A stretch of 64,000 nucleotides of DNA from G051132615 sp051132615 (GTDB lineage Bacteria > Pseudomonadota > Gammaproteobacteria > Burkholderiales > Neisseriaceae): positions 372,001 to 436,000 of the forward strand of contig NZ_CP152375.1 of assembly GCF_051132615.1 (NCBI RefSeq). The letters run 5' to 3'. Below the pieces are notes generated by a model that was not told the origin of the DNA, did not search any database, and worked only from the letters and a program-made list of their open reading frames with translations. A program made the translations under genes and the position numbers. This document shows positions 1 through 7,430 of this stretch, in pieces. The first letter of the stretch is position 1. The number at the start of each line of letters is the position of its first letter.

Positions 1-548
1 ACTTCTACCCCATATTGATTGGCGAAGTTACGTAGAACTGGAGCCATAGCATGACAATAGGGGCAATCTGAGCGATAAAAGAACATTACACCATTACTCC
101 CAGCAATTTGTTTGATCGCATTCACCGTATCGATCCCTCTTTGCTGATCATATTGACGTACGGCGGTAGTATTGGTAGGTCTACCCTTTAATGAATAATC
201 TAAGCTAGGGTTTTCCCAAAGTACACGTTGCCATTGTTCTGTAAATGTAGCTGCTTGTGTCATGGCCAACTCCTGAAGAGCAACATAGTTTTTAATATTC
301 TCTGGAGTAGGATTCATGATCGCAATTTTACGACTTTGATCTAGTTGTACTTGAAGCGACTCAAAGGCTTCAATTTCAGATGGCTTCACTGACTTTTGCA
401 TTTGTTCAATTTGTTTTTTTTGCTGGTCAACTGGATAGTATAGATAAGGTCGATTATCTTGCTGCCATATATCATCTTGGTACCAGTTTTGAGCAAAAAT
501 CGTATTACATAAAAGAAATGTGCAACATAAAATAAACCATTTTTTCAT
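1..548 (-). CDS. traF: TraF, F-type T4SS assembly protein (3' end cut by window)
   Basis: The first 182 residues are visible; the C-terminus lies beyond base 1. A signal peptide (MKKWFILCCTFLLCNTIFA) is followed by a glutamine-rich helical region and then a thioredoxin-like start, VMFFYRSDCPYCHAM, with a CPYC active-site pair near residue 162. TraF of F-type systems is a periplasmic thioredoxin-fold protein needed for pilus assembly. Unlike the F-plasmid protein, which lacks the CXXC, this one keeps both cysteines, as many TraF relatives do, so redox activity is possible. It is the most downstream tra gene in view; traH and traG are expected past the edge. Confidence 0.9.
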   Translation of the reverse strand, partial: MKKWFILCCTFLLCNTIFAQNWYQDDIWQQDNRPYLYYPVDQQKKQIEQMQKSVKPSEIEAFESLQVQLDQSRKIAIMNPTPENIKNYVALQELAMTQAATFTEQWQRVLWENPSLDYSLKGRPTNTTAVRQYDQQRGIDTVNAIKQIAGSNGVMFFYRSDCPYCHAMAPVLRNFANQYGVE

Positions 549-558
549 ATTGTTACTC

Positions 559-936
559 CTACTTAGCCTTATTTGGGCATACAGCAACATCCATTGATTG
601 AGCTGGAAATTGAGCTGAGTATTCTTTACTGGTGGTATAAGTGAGCTTCACTTTGGCACATCCTGGTTGATCTTCAATATCACTTAATTTAACCGCTTCA
701 ATAAAAATGGGTGCAGCGGATTTAGTTCTCTCTTTAATGATTTTGGCTGCTTCTCCAGTAATTTGTCCTCTTGCTTTTCCATGTATGGCAGCTATAGCCA
801 TTAAAGGCCGTGGATCACCTTTATCAAGTGGAATGACTTGCTTGCTTAACGATAGAGTATCCACTTTAGGCGCACCGATACTGAAGCCTGAGAGTGACAT
901 TACAGTCATGATCAAGAAGATACTTCTATTCATCAT
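559..936 (-). CDS. Small secreted protein of unknown function in the tra operon
   Basis: About 125 residues with a hydrophobic N-terminal segment (IFLIMTVMSLSGFSIG) that reads as a signal peptide, then a small domain with one cysteine near each end (GCAKVKL and VAVCPNKAK), which could pair in the periplasm. The ATG at 936 is chosen because AAAGGA lies just upstream; an ATG 33 bases further up is in frame but has no such site. The start overlaps the end of the TraN gene by 11 bases, so it is probably translationally coupled. I do not recognise the family. Its place between traN and traF suggests a role in assembly or mating-pair stabilisation, by context only. Confidence 0.7.
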   Translation of the reverse strand: MMNRSIFLIMTVMSLSGFSIGAPKVDTLSLSKQVIPLDKGDPRPLMAIAAIHGKARGQITGEAAKIIKERTKSAAPIFIEAVKLSDIEDQPGCAKVKLTYTTSKEYSAQFPAQSMDVAVCPNKAK

Positions 937-2644
937 AGTATCCTTTAGGTTGGTTATTTTCATATTCATCTTTTAATTTTTCAGCAGATTCATTAACACG
1001 ATTCATCATATCGGCTGTATTGGGCATACTTGCTCTGATCTCTTCATAAAATTCAGATAAATCCATTTTCGAAAAGTCCAATCGCTCCAGATCTTGAGCT
1101 AAGAATCCATCACATTGAGGTTCTTCAGGGGTACCAAAACCCATACCTAATTGTTTTTTACCCTGAACATTAATGATTTTGGCCAACTTAGAAATATAAC
1201 AACAATAGCTCTCACGTTTTTGCACACAAGCACCCAGTACCTCTTTAGCACAATAGCTACCTACATGATGACAAAGACCAGCCTCACGCCTAAATACCGT
1301 AATCACTTCATCATTACCACATTCAAGCCATTGAGTTAATGCCATAATGGCAATGGCAATAGCAAAGGCCATAGGGTTGAATGTTAAGTAAACTGTATTT
1401 GAGCCAGCAGCCATACTACCCACGCCAATACTACCCCCTACTGCTGGTGTTGTAGATAGACCAAATCCATAAAATGAAATAGCTGGTGCGCCACCTCCAG
1501 AAGTGCCAGCACTAAACATACTGGCAAAGCCTTCAGCAGCCTGTACACCTGTTGCAATCCACTCAGGGCCATTAACAGCTAAAACTGAATAAGTATATGC
1601 GCTACCCAAACTGGCCACACCATAATTGATGGCCATGTTTGTACCAGCCTGAACTGCCCAATCTTTAAACTCAGCTGGATCTCCTTGGCTTTTACAGCAG
1701 TCACCACCAAAAACCCCATCAAATGCTCCACCTAATTTAACAGAACAAAATGATGCATCCCCTTTGAAGAAAGTTTGTGAGCCAATATCATAGTAACGAG
1801 AAAGTTCTCTGAGCATTTCCATACTTGTCATTGCTTCAGCAAAATCCCCATCTTTACAATTGCTTTGCTCTATTTCATAACCAGCTTCAACACATTGATA
1901 AACATTGTCCCATATCTGACAAGTCCCATCAGGCAGTTCACTGATACATTGACGTGTTTTGATGGTACAAGTAGGGTCGTTTTCGTATTCAGTACAACGA
2001 TTATCTACCTCAGCAAGACATTGCTTTTGGACTTCCTTACGCCAACATTCACGGTAAACTTTAACGCCATTGATTTCCCTCTCTTCAGGACCATCTAAGC
2101 ATTTTTCAGAAAGTACGCTGCATTTACTGAACCCAGCTGTAGCTGCATCACATTCAGGACTTACCCACTCTTGAGTGATTAAGTGCGTAGGTTCGAGTTC
2201 TTCTATGTTTTCAGGTAAAGAGCCTAATTCCTTGGCAATATCCACATCACAAGAGTATTTATGGTTATAACGCATACAAACGCCATCTTCCGTTTTTTCC
2301 AAACACTCTTGTCCTTGTACTTCACAATCAGGACGTTTTAATGGTTCACAATAATCAGCTGCATTTGGATCAATGCAGTTAAACTGATATTGATAGTTCC
2401 AACATGCACGATATACTGAGACACCATTAATGGTTTTATAGCTAGGTCCCTCAACACATACTTTAGAGAGCTCCTTACATTTGGCTGTGCTTGTTTCTGG
2501 TACTTCAGAGACATATGTTTGAATCGAATTATCCAAGTCTGTATTTACTAAAACTTGTGCAGCTGCACCTATTGGATTGGCTATAAAAATAATAAGTAAT
2601 AGTGTACTGATTAGCTTTTGATGAATAGATTTAAACCATTTCAT
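926..2644 (-). CDS. traN: TraN, mating-pair stabilisation protein (C-terminal type)
   Basis: 572 residues, with a signal peptide ending near GAAAQ at residue 29. The protein is packed with cysteines in spaced groups (CKELSKVC, CEPLKRPDC, CTEYENDPTC), the hallmark of TraN, and the C-terminal third carries the family's conserved block around VITVFRREAGLCHHVGSYC and YCCYISKLAKIINVQG. TraN sits in the outer membrane and stabilises the mating pair in F-type conjugation. A second cysteine-rich gene with its own signal peptide ends only two bases upstream, so what larger TraN proteins carry in one chain seems to be split over two genes here. The many disulphides fit the operon-encoded DsbC. Confidence 0.9.
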   Translation of the reverse strand: MKWFKSIHQKLISTLLLIIFIANPIGAAAQVLVNTDLDNSIQTYVSEVPETSTAKCKELSKVCVEGPSYKTINGVSVYRACWNYQYQFNCIDPNAADYCEPLKRPDCEVQGQECLEKTEDGVCMRYNHKYSCDVDIAKELGSLPENIEELEPTHLITQEWVSPECDAATAGFSKCSVLSEKCLDGPEEREINGVKVYRECWRKEVQKQCLAEVDNRCTEYENDPTCTIKTRQCISELPDGTCQIWDNVYQCVEAGYEIEQSNCKDGDFAEAMTSMEMLRELSRYYDIGSQTFFKGDASFCSVKLGGAFDGVFGGDCCKSQGDPAEFKDWAVQAGTNMAINYGVASLGSAYTYSVLAVNGPEWIATGVQAAEGFASMFSAGTSGGGAPAISFYGFGLSTTPAVGGSIGVGSMAAGSNTVYLTFNPMAFAIAIAIMALTQWLECGNDEVITVFRREAGLCHHVGSYCAKEVLGACVQKRESYCCYISKLAKIINVQGKKQLGMGFGTPEEPQCDGFLAQDLERLDFSKMDLSEFYEEIRASMPNTADMMNRVNESAEKLKDEYENNQPKGYYDE

Positions 2645-2646
2645 GA

Positions 2647-3981
2647 CTATTTCCTATTCTCGTATTCAGTACAATTGTTTTGCCATCTGTCCTGACAAAC
2701 TGGCTCACATGCTTGTTGCGTTCTAAAGTTGATAAACACCTCACCTTTACCACCTACAGCAACATAGATGCGAATTTCATTTACTCCTTCTTGTAAAAAG
2801 GGAATTAAATTTAAAGATGGCCAAAAATCCCAACTGGTTGAACGCTCGGCTTTTCCTGCATTTGCAACCATATTGTTGCTGTTTAAATCTTTGACACAAA
2901 CATTATGGATTGTGCTCATATATGTCCAACCACAATATGTACGTGAATCATTCGCTGCTTGCCCAGGGTTTCTGCCTGGCGCACCTAACCACCAATTTCT
3001 AGGATTGTTTGGTTCATAACCATAAACGTTGCCATTAAAGAACACAGTACGGTTATTCACTTTAATCAGTAAATGATCATCAAATTGGGTTCTTAAAAGG
3101 TAAAAATTCTGTAAACGTGCAAGGTTTCGAATATTAACTGTCATAGTACGTTCAAAATATGCACCATAAGCAGTATTGCCAGACCAATAGTCATTGCCTG
3201 GATTGCCAAAGAAAATATTAAAGTTACCGTCTCCTACATGAGAGTACGTAATACGCATGTCGCCCTGTGTGCCACCAGGTACAACACCCTGATCAGCACA
3301 GCTTAATGCTGTTTCACACTGCACTTCTAATTTCTTTTGACAAGCATGAGTATTATTTTGAAATTTTGTTTCTAAGCATGAATAGTTAAAGTTAGGATCT
3401 ACTTTCACTTCTAATGAAGAAACGCATAAAAAGTGTTCAACACCTTGGTAAATTGAACAGTTTTTCTCAACAATCTTTTCGGGAACTTGAATGATTTCTG
3501 TATTACAGGCTTCTGGTGGGATTTCACCAATTGAGCCATCAGGATTAAAGGGAATGACCCAACCGTATTTGGTTAATGTGTCGGTCGGATCGCTGACAAT
3601 TTCATGAGTACCAGTGGCCAGTTTCTCATCTGAAGAAATAGTGACATCTGGGCGTACCGTTCTATTTTTACCGACAAAATTGATACCTTCACATTCTTGA
3701 CGCAAATACAAATCTTCTTCAGGAATGTTTTGGCAATTATTAATCTTGGCACTGCCTTGTTCCTTTGGGATGATATTACCCCCACCATAGAAACTATCAG
3801 AGTTGGCTGGTACACCTTCGTAGCGCGGTGCGAACTGATCTGGAGAAGTATGATTAATTGTATCCGCTGCGCCTGATGCAAGTCCTGACATTTCACGAGC
3901 AACATCTTTATAATTTTGCTGTGCAAAACCAACTGATGATAAAGAAAGACCCAATATGATGATCAATGCTGACTTATTCAT
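2647..3981 (-). CDS. TraN-like secreted cysteine-rich protein (N-terminal type)
   Basis: 444 residues with a clean signal peptide (ALIIILGLSLSSVGFAQQ). The N-terminal half is polar with few cysteines. The second half has cysteine clusters (CNTEIIQVPEKIVEKNC, CLETKFQNNTHAC, CETALSC) and a beta-rich, aromatic, glycine-rich domain around residues 245-420 (FFGNPGNDYWSGNTAYG, NNRTVFFNG), ending with CEPVCQDRWQNNCTEYENRK. The CTEYEN ending recurs in the next gene. I read it as the N-terminal part of a TraN system kept as a separate secreted protein. Its ATG shares base 3981 with the traA-to-traF operon's trbC stop, so it is tightly coupled. The glycine/aromatic domain could be the receptor-contacting tip; that is inference. 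Confidence 0.75.
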   Translation of the reverse strand: MNKSALIIILGLSLSSVGFAQQNYKDVAREMSGLASGAADTINHTSPDQFAPRYEGVPANSDSFYGGGNIIPKEQGSAKINNCQNIPEEDLYLRQECEGINFVGKNRTVRPDVTISSDEKLATGTHEIVSDPTDTLTKYGWVIPFNPDGSIGEIPPEACNTEIIQVPEKIVEKNCSIYQGVEHFLCVSSLEVKVDPNFNYSCLETKFQNNTHACQKKLEVQCETALSCADQGVVPGGTQGDMRITYSHVGDGNFNIFFGNPGNDYWSGNTAYGAYFERTMTVNIRNLARLQNFYLLRTQFDDHLLIKVNNRTVFFNGNVYGYEPNNPRNWWLGAPGRNPGQAANDSRTYCGWTYMSTIHNVCVKDLNSNNMVANAGKAERSTSWDFWPSLNLIPFLQEGVNEIRIYVAVGGKGEVFINFRTQQACEPVCQDRWQNNCTEYENRK

Positions 3982-4748
3982 TATTGTTGCCCTTCTAAAC
4001 TTGCTAAACGTGTTGCAGCTGCATCACTTAAAGTCACACTTGTTTTGTTTTCTTCAAATTTCTCAAGTACAGCATGTAAAGAGACATCACCCTTAATTAC
4101 ATAATGTTCAGTACATGTCGCCTGTTCATCATTTGCACAGCCACTTAACTCATCAGAAGTCTTAGCTAAAGCAAATGTAGGTACATCCACAACATTGAAT
4201 TGAGTAAATAACTCAGGATGAATCATCACTTGAGCACCTAAACCGTTAATATTTTGACTTGCTGCAACAGTTTCTTTCATCGAACCATTTTTAAAGCCTC
4301 TTAACACCAATATGGCTCCTGTTTTTTTGGCTTCTGAAGCAATACGCATAAGTGATGCTTCAGGCATGGAGAAGGATACAAATACGAGTAAATCTGTTTC
4401 ATTTTTAAGTGTTGAGTCAATGGTTCTGGCTTTATAACGTTCTGCTACTTCCATAGGGTCAACACTGATGCCTTTATCTTGGCCATAATCCGCTAACTCA
4501 GGAACCTTCACACCAGTTGCGCGGTGATCAGGAACATTGGGGTTCTGTGGCACTGTATTGGGTATGTTTGTCCCTTTTGTCGGTTCAATCTGCTCAATGA
4601 CTTCTTTTGCTCTTTTAGAAGCCTCTTCAGGTGTGAGTGTGTTTGCCACCGCAACCACACCACAAAACGCTAATACAAATAAGGCTAAGAGACTGCCAAT
4701 GATTTTTTTCTTACGATTACTTTGAAAAAATATGGTTTTTTCATTCAT
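3981..4748 (-). CDS. trbC: TrbC, F-type T4SS pilin assembly protein
   Basis: 255 residues. One N-terminal hydrophobic segment (IIGSLLALFVLAFCGVVAVA) acts as signal or anchor and is followed by a proline/asparagine-rich spacer. The conserved F-type TrbC core follows: LLVFVSFSMPEASLMRIASE, ILVLRGFKNGSM, then VDVPTFAL. This core is a thioredoxin-like fold without an active CXXC. In F-type systems TrbC is periplasmic and needed for pilus assembly together with TraW. The gene lies between traU and traN as in GGI- and F-like operons. Confidence 0.9.
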   Translation of the reverse strand: MNEKTIFFQSNRKKKIIGSLLALFVLAFCGVVAVANTLTPEEASKRAKEVIEQIEPTKGTNIPNTVPQNPNVPDHRATGVKVPELADYGQDKGISVDPMEVAERYKARTIDSTLKNETDLLVFVSFSMPEASLMRIASEAKKTGAILVLRGFKNGSMKETVAASQNINGLGAQVMIHPELFTQFNVVDVPTFALAKTSDELSGCANDEQATCTEHYVIKGDVSLHAVLEKFEENKTSVTLSDAAATRLASLEGQQ

Positions 4749-4759
4749 TTTATTGTTCC

Positions 4760-5812
4760 TTACTCGAATTTGTATGCACCGCAGCAGTCACGTTTTCTGA
4801 ACATCTGATATGCAAAATCAGAACCCTTATATGGAAAGGTCTTTCCAACATCACGAACCAATGTTGTGCGACCAATCGGTTCACAACATTTGCCATTGAA
4901 TTTTCGGGCTGGTACTGGATAAGTCATGGCCATTTTGTAGTTCTGTTTGTCCATCACAGGATTTAATTTATAACCACAGATTGCATCTTCTCCAGAAGCT
5001 CTCCATGCGACTAAATCTCTGTGCATTTTGGCTTGCATCCGCGCGACCATTAGTTTGCTTGCTTGAACTGGGCTAACTTGAGAGCTCACCCATCCCGATA
5101 AGGGGTACATATCGCCATGACAGCCAGCACACCAAAATAGTTGAGAAAATGGAAATCCATTATTGGCTTTTACACAGTCCGCTGCACATGCTGCCTGAGA
5201 GACTGGATTGGCAAATAAGGCTGAATCAGGTGCTTGTAAAAAGGCCAACTCAGGATATTTCCATGTTGGATCGAGTTCTGTTAACCAACCAATGTCTAAC
5301 GAGCCTTTTTCCAAGCAGTCACTATCTAAAATAGCTTCAAGCCAGAATACAACTGGGTTTTTGTACCAATGCACTTGCCAAAATGAACGTTGGCCATCCC
5401 CTTCATCGCCAGATCCTTTTTTATGAGATCCACCAAACAATGAAGACAAACCGCCATTGCCAGCTTCACCTGGTGAAGCTGTACTGCCACCCCCTAAATT
5501 AATGCCGCCAAGAGAAACCATACAAAATGGTGTACGTACGACTTCTACTAGATGGGTTGGCTCCCAAAAGGACAAAGTTACTCCAGCTCTGGGTGGACCA
5601 TCACAGGCACAGAACACATCTTTTGGTGTGCTCTTATTGTCTTCTTGACCGCTTTGATTTAATTTAATTGCGCCACCAATTTGCATCGGGAACATACAAG
5701 ACCAGCAAATATCGGTAATAGGGTTAAGGAATTTGCCCTGACAGGTTACTGTTGCTGCACTGGCAAAATTAACGAGAAAGAGTGATAAAAGAACGAATAG
5801 TAATTTTTTCAT
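4760..5812 (-). CDS. traU: TraU, F-type T4SS assembly protein
   Basis: 350 residues, close to the usual TraU length. A signal peptide (LLFVLLSLFLVNFASAA) is followed by the family's cysteine-rich sequence: NPITDICWSCMFPMQIGG near residues 30-47, CFCACDGPPRAG-like motif, then EAILDSDCLEKGSLDIGW, CAADCVKANNGFPFSQLFWC and CCGAYKFE at the end. TraU is a periplasmic protein required for DNA transfer and mating-pair stabilisation more than for pilus synthesis. Many disulphides imply dependence on DsbC. Starts four bases after the traW stop. Confidence 0.95.
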   Translation of the reverse strand: MKKLLFVLLSLFLVNFASAATVTCQGKFLNPITDICWSCMFPMQIGGAIKLNQSGQEDNKSTPKDVFCACDGPPRAGVTLSFWEPTHLVEVVRTPFCMVSLGGINLGGGSTASPGEAGNGGLSSLFGGSHKKGSGDEGDGQRSFWQVHWYKNPVVFWLEAILDSDCLEKGSLDIGWLTELDPTWKYPELAFLQAPDSALFANPVSQAACAADCVKANNGFPFSQLFWCAGCHGDMYPLSGWVSSQVSPVQASKLMVARMQAKMHRDLVAWRASGEDAICGYKLNPVMDKQNYKMAMTYPVPARKFNGKCCEPIGRTTLVRDVGKTFPYKGSDFAYQMFRKRDCCGAYKFE

Positions 5813-5815
5813 GTC

Positions 5816-6445
5816 TTATTCGCCTACTTTGAATGTTTCAAGTTTTAAGCGTTTTTCATCTTGAGAAACAAGAACAGGTACTTCTGTAAGTTGAAAGCTC
5901 TGGCTCATTTTGCCCTGCTGATCAAAATAAACTGCTTGCCCCAACTCTTGTGCTAATTGATCCCAACGCCCCTCCACTAAAATAGGCATAAAGTTAAAGC
6001 CAATTTCGTTGGCCAATTTTTTGGCCAACTTCACTTGCTCTTTATCATTACCATTAAAGAAGAACATTTGATGACGTATATTAGTGACTTCGAGTGGTTT
6101 AACTGTCGCCCCAGCTAAAGCAATAATATTGCCCTCCTGATCATAGACGTTCTCAGGTAAGGTATAAGAGAGCTCTACATAACGCACGGTACTTTTTTGA
6201 ACCTGGTGAAGCCCTTCAACTTTAGGTAATTGACGCGCACTTTGATTGATCCGTTTGGCTGCTTCATTTTGCATTTTGGCTAACTCTCCAGACTTTTGCA
6301 TACGTTCCATCTTCTGTTTTATAGACTCAATCGCATCCTGTTCTGCAATGGCGTAAGTGGTTCCAATTTTTTCAACCGAAGGCAAATGAGCAAAGGACAC
6401 CACCGATAACAATAAAGTACTGCACATAAAATATTTAATGTTCAT
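5816..6445 (-). CDS. traW: TraW, F-type T4SS pilus assembly protein
   Basis: 209 residues from the ATG at 6445, which has GGTGA five bases upstream; an ATG four codons earlier is possible but lacks a binding site. A signal peptide (NIKYFMCSTLLLSVVSFA) is followed by the sequence GTTYAIAEQDAIESIKQKM and, in the C-terminal half, the conserved FFFNGNDKEQVKLAKKL and VPVLVSQD stretches of TraW. TraW works with TrbC and TraF in the periplasm during pilus assembly. It sits in the order S26 peptidase - traW - traU - trbC. Confidence 0.9.
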   Translation of the reverse strand: MNIKYFMCSTLLLSVVSFAHLPSVEKIGTTYAIAEQDAIESIKQKMERMQKSGELAKMQNEAAKRINQSARQLPKVEGLHQVQKSTVRYVELSYTLPENVYDQEGNIIALAGATVKPLEVTNIRHQMFFFNGNDKEQVKLAKKLANEIGFNFMPILVEGRWDQLAQELGQAVYFDQQGKMSQSFQLTEVPVLVSQDEKRLKLETFKVGE

Positions 6446-6450
6446 TTTTA

Positions 6451-6984
6451 TCACCATAACAAATATGCTTTACCCTCAATCTGCCCTTCGGAAATCAGTC
6501 CATTGTCCTCATAACGACTATCAAGACTGTTTACTGAAGGTGTCGCAACCCAAACTTTCCCTGGTGGAATCTTGCCAGTGAAATGATTGGCTTCAAGTGG
6601 AAAACCTGATAAAGACTTGTCTTTAGCAATACCCACACTTTGACCATTAATAAAATACTCGCGCCCTTTTTGAGTCACTATATCGCCATGAACACCTTTA
6701 ACCATCTTCATAAACGGTGTTCTTTTGGGATATAAAAAACCATAGTATTTGTATGAGACTAGATCCCCTTTTTGAATTTGGCTGGGTTTTTTAATGATTA
6801 AATAAGCTGTACCTGGTAAAGAATCAGACAAATTAAATGAAATGCTGAATTTAATGCTAATCAGCAACAACACCAGCCCAAACACAAATAGTTTCCAAAA
6901 CCATCTTGTCCGAAACTCAATATCCAGTAACCATAAAAAAGCCTTGATATTGTGCCAAGTAAGATCATTAGCCCTATCCATCAT
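6451..6984 (-). CDS. S26 family signal peptidase of the T4SS (TraF/TrhF type)
   Basis: 177 residues with a membrane segment at about 28-48 (WFWKLFVFGLVLLLISIKF), then the S26 peptidase fold. The likely catalytic serine is in DSLPGTAYLI near residue 54, where the family has S-M/L-P, and the lysine is in FMKMVKGVHGD near residue 93. The end motif VWVATPSVNSLDSRYEDNG matches the family's closing box. Peptidases of this kind in conjugation operons process, and in RP4 also cyclise, the pilin. The substrate here is presumably TraA. It overlaps trbI by four bases. Confidence 0.85.
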   Translation of the reverse strand: MMDRANDLTWHNIKAFLWLLDIEFRTRWFWKLFVFGLVLLLISIKFSISFNLSDSLPGTAYLIIKKPSQIQKGDLVSYKYYGFLYPKRTPFMKMVKGVHGDIVTQKGREYFINGQSVGIAKDKSLSGFPLEANHFTGKIPPGKVWVATPSVNSLDSRYEDNGLISEGQIEGKAYLLW

Positions 6985-7418
6985 TGAGCCTTTTTAAGTT
7001 GGAGTAAGACAGAATCGGTAATGTCTTCAATACCTGATTCATCAGCCACGATTGCAGATCGAGTAAAAAGGGTGCATTGGCACTTTTTGGCTTCAGCTGC
7101 AATTACCTGATCAATACGGTTCATCTTGACTTTTAATTGTTCTAAAATGGCACCTTGCTGCTCTTCCGTCACACCATCCTTCAGTGCAATCTCTCGAGCA
7201 TCATTTTTTAATGTTTCTGTGATTTTGATTAGATCCACCACTTTGTATGAAGAAGATCGACCAAATTGTTTAAACACCAACACACCGCCAATTATCAAGA
7301 TGGCCAAAACAGAAATCACCATAATTTGGGTGGTGATGCTGAAACCTTTGTCTTCATCTTTAGCACCTAAAGTTGTTTGATCTATATTTAACTGTTCATT
7401 TTTTGATTTTTTATCCAT
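6981..7418 (-). CDS. trbI: TrbI, F-type T4SS inner-membrane protein
   Basis: 145 residues with a cytoplasmic polar start, one membrane helix (IMVISVLAILIIGGVLVF, about residues 32-49) and a periplasmic helical tail that includes VVDLIKITETLKNDAREI and the short CQCTLFTRSAIV segment. This is the layout of F-type TrbI, a single-pass protein that influences pilus extension and retraction. It lies directly after traC, the standard traC-trbI-traW order. I rely on layout and context more than on strong motifs. Confidence 0.8.
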   Translation of the reverse strand: MDKKSKNEQLNIDQTTLGAKDEDKGFSITTQIMVISVLAILIIGGVLVFKQFGRSSSYKVVDLIKITETLKNDAREIALKDGVTEEQQGAILEQLKVKMNRIDQVIAAEAKKCQCTLFTRSAIVADESGIEDITDSVLLQLKKAQ

Positions 7419-7430
7419 TTTTTATTCCTT

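Noticed and set aside
926..3981. Two TraN genes as a frameshifted single gene
   Set aside because: The downstream gene has its own complete signal peptide and both frames end cleanly, so a simple sequencing or mutation frameshift is unlikely.
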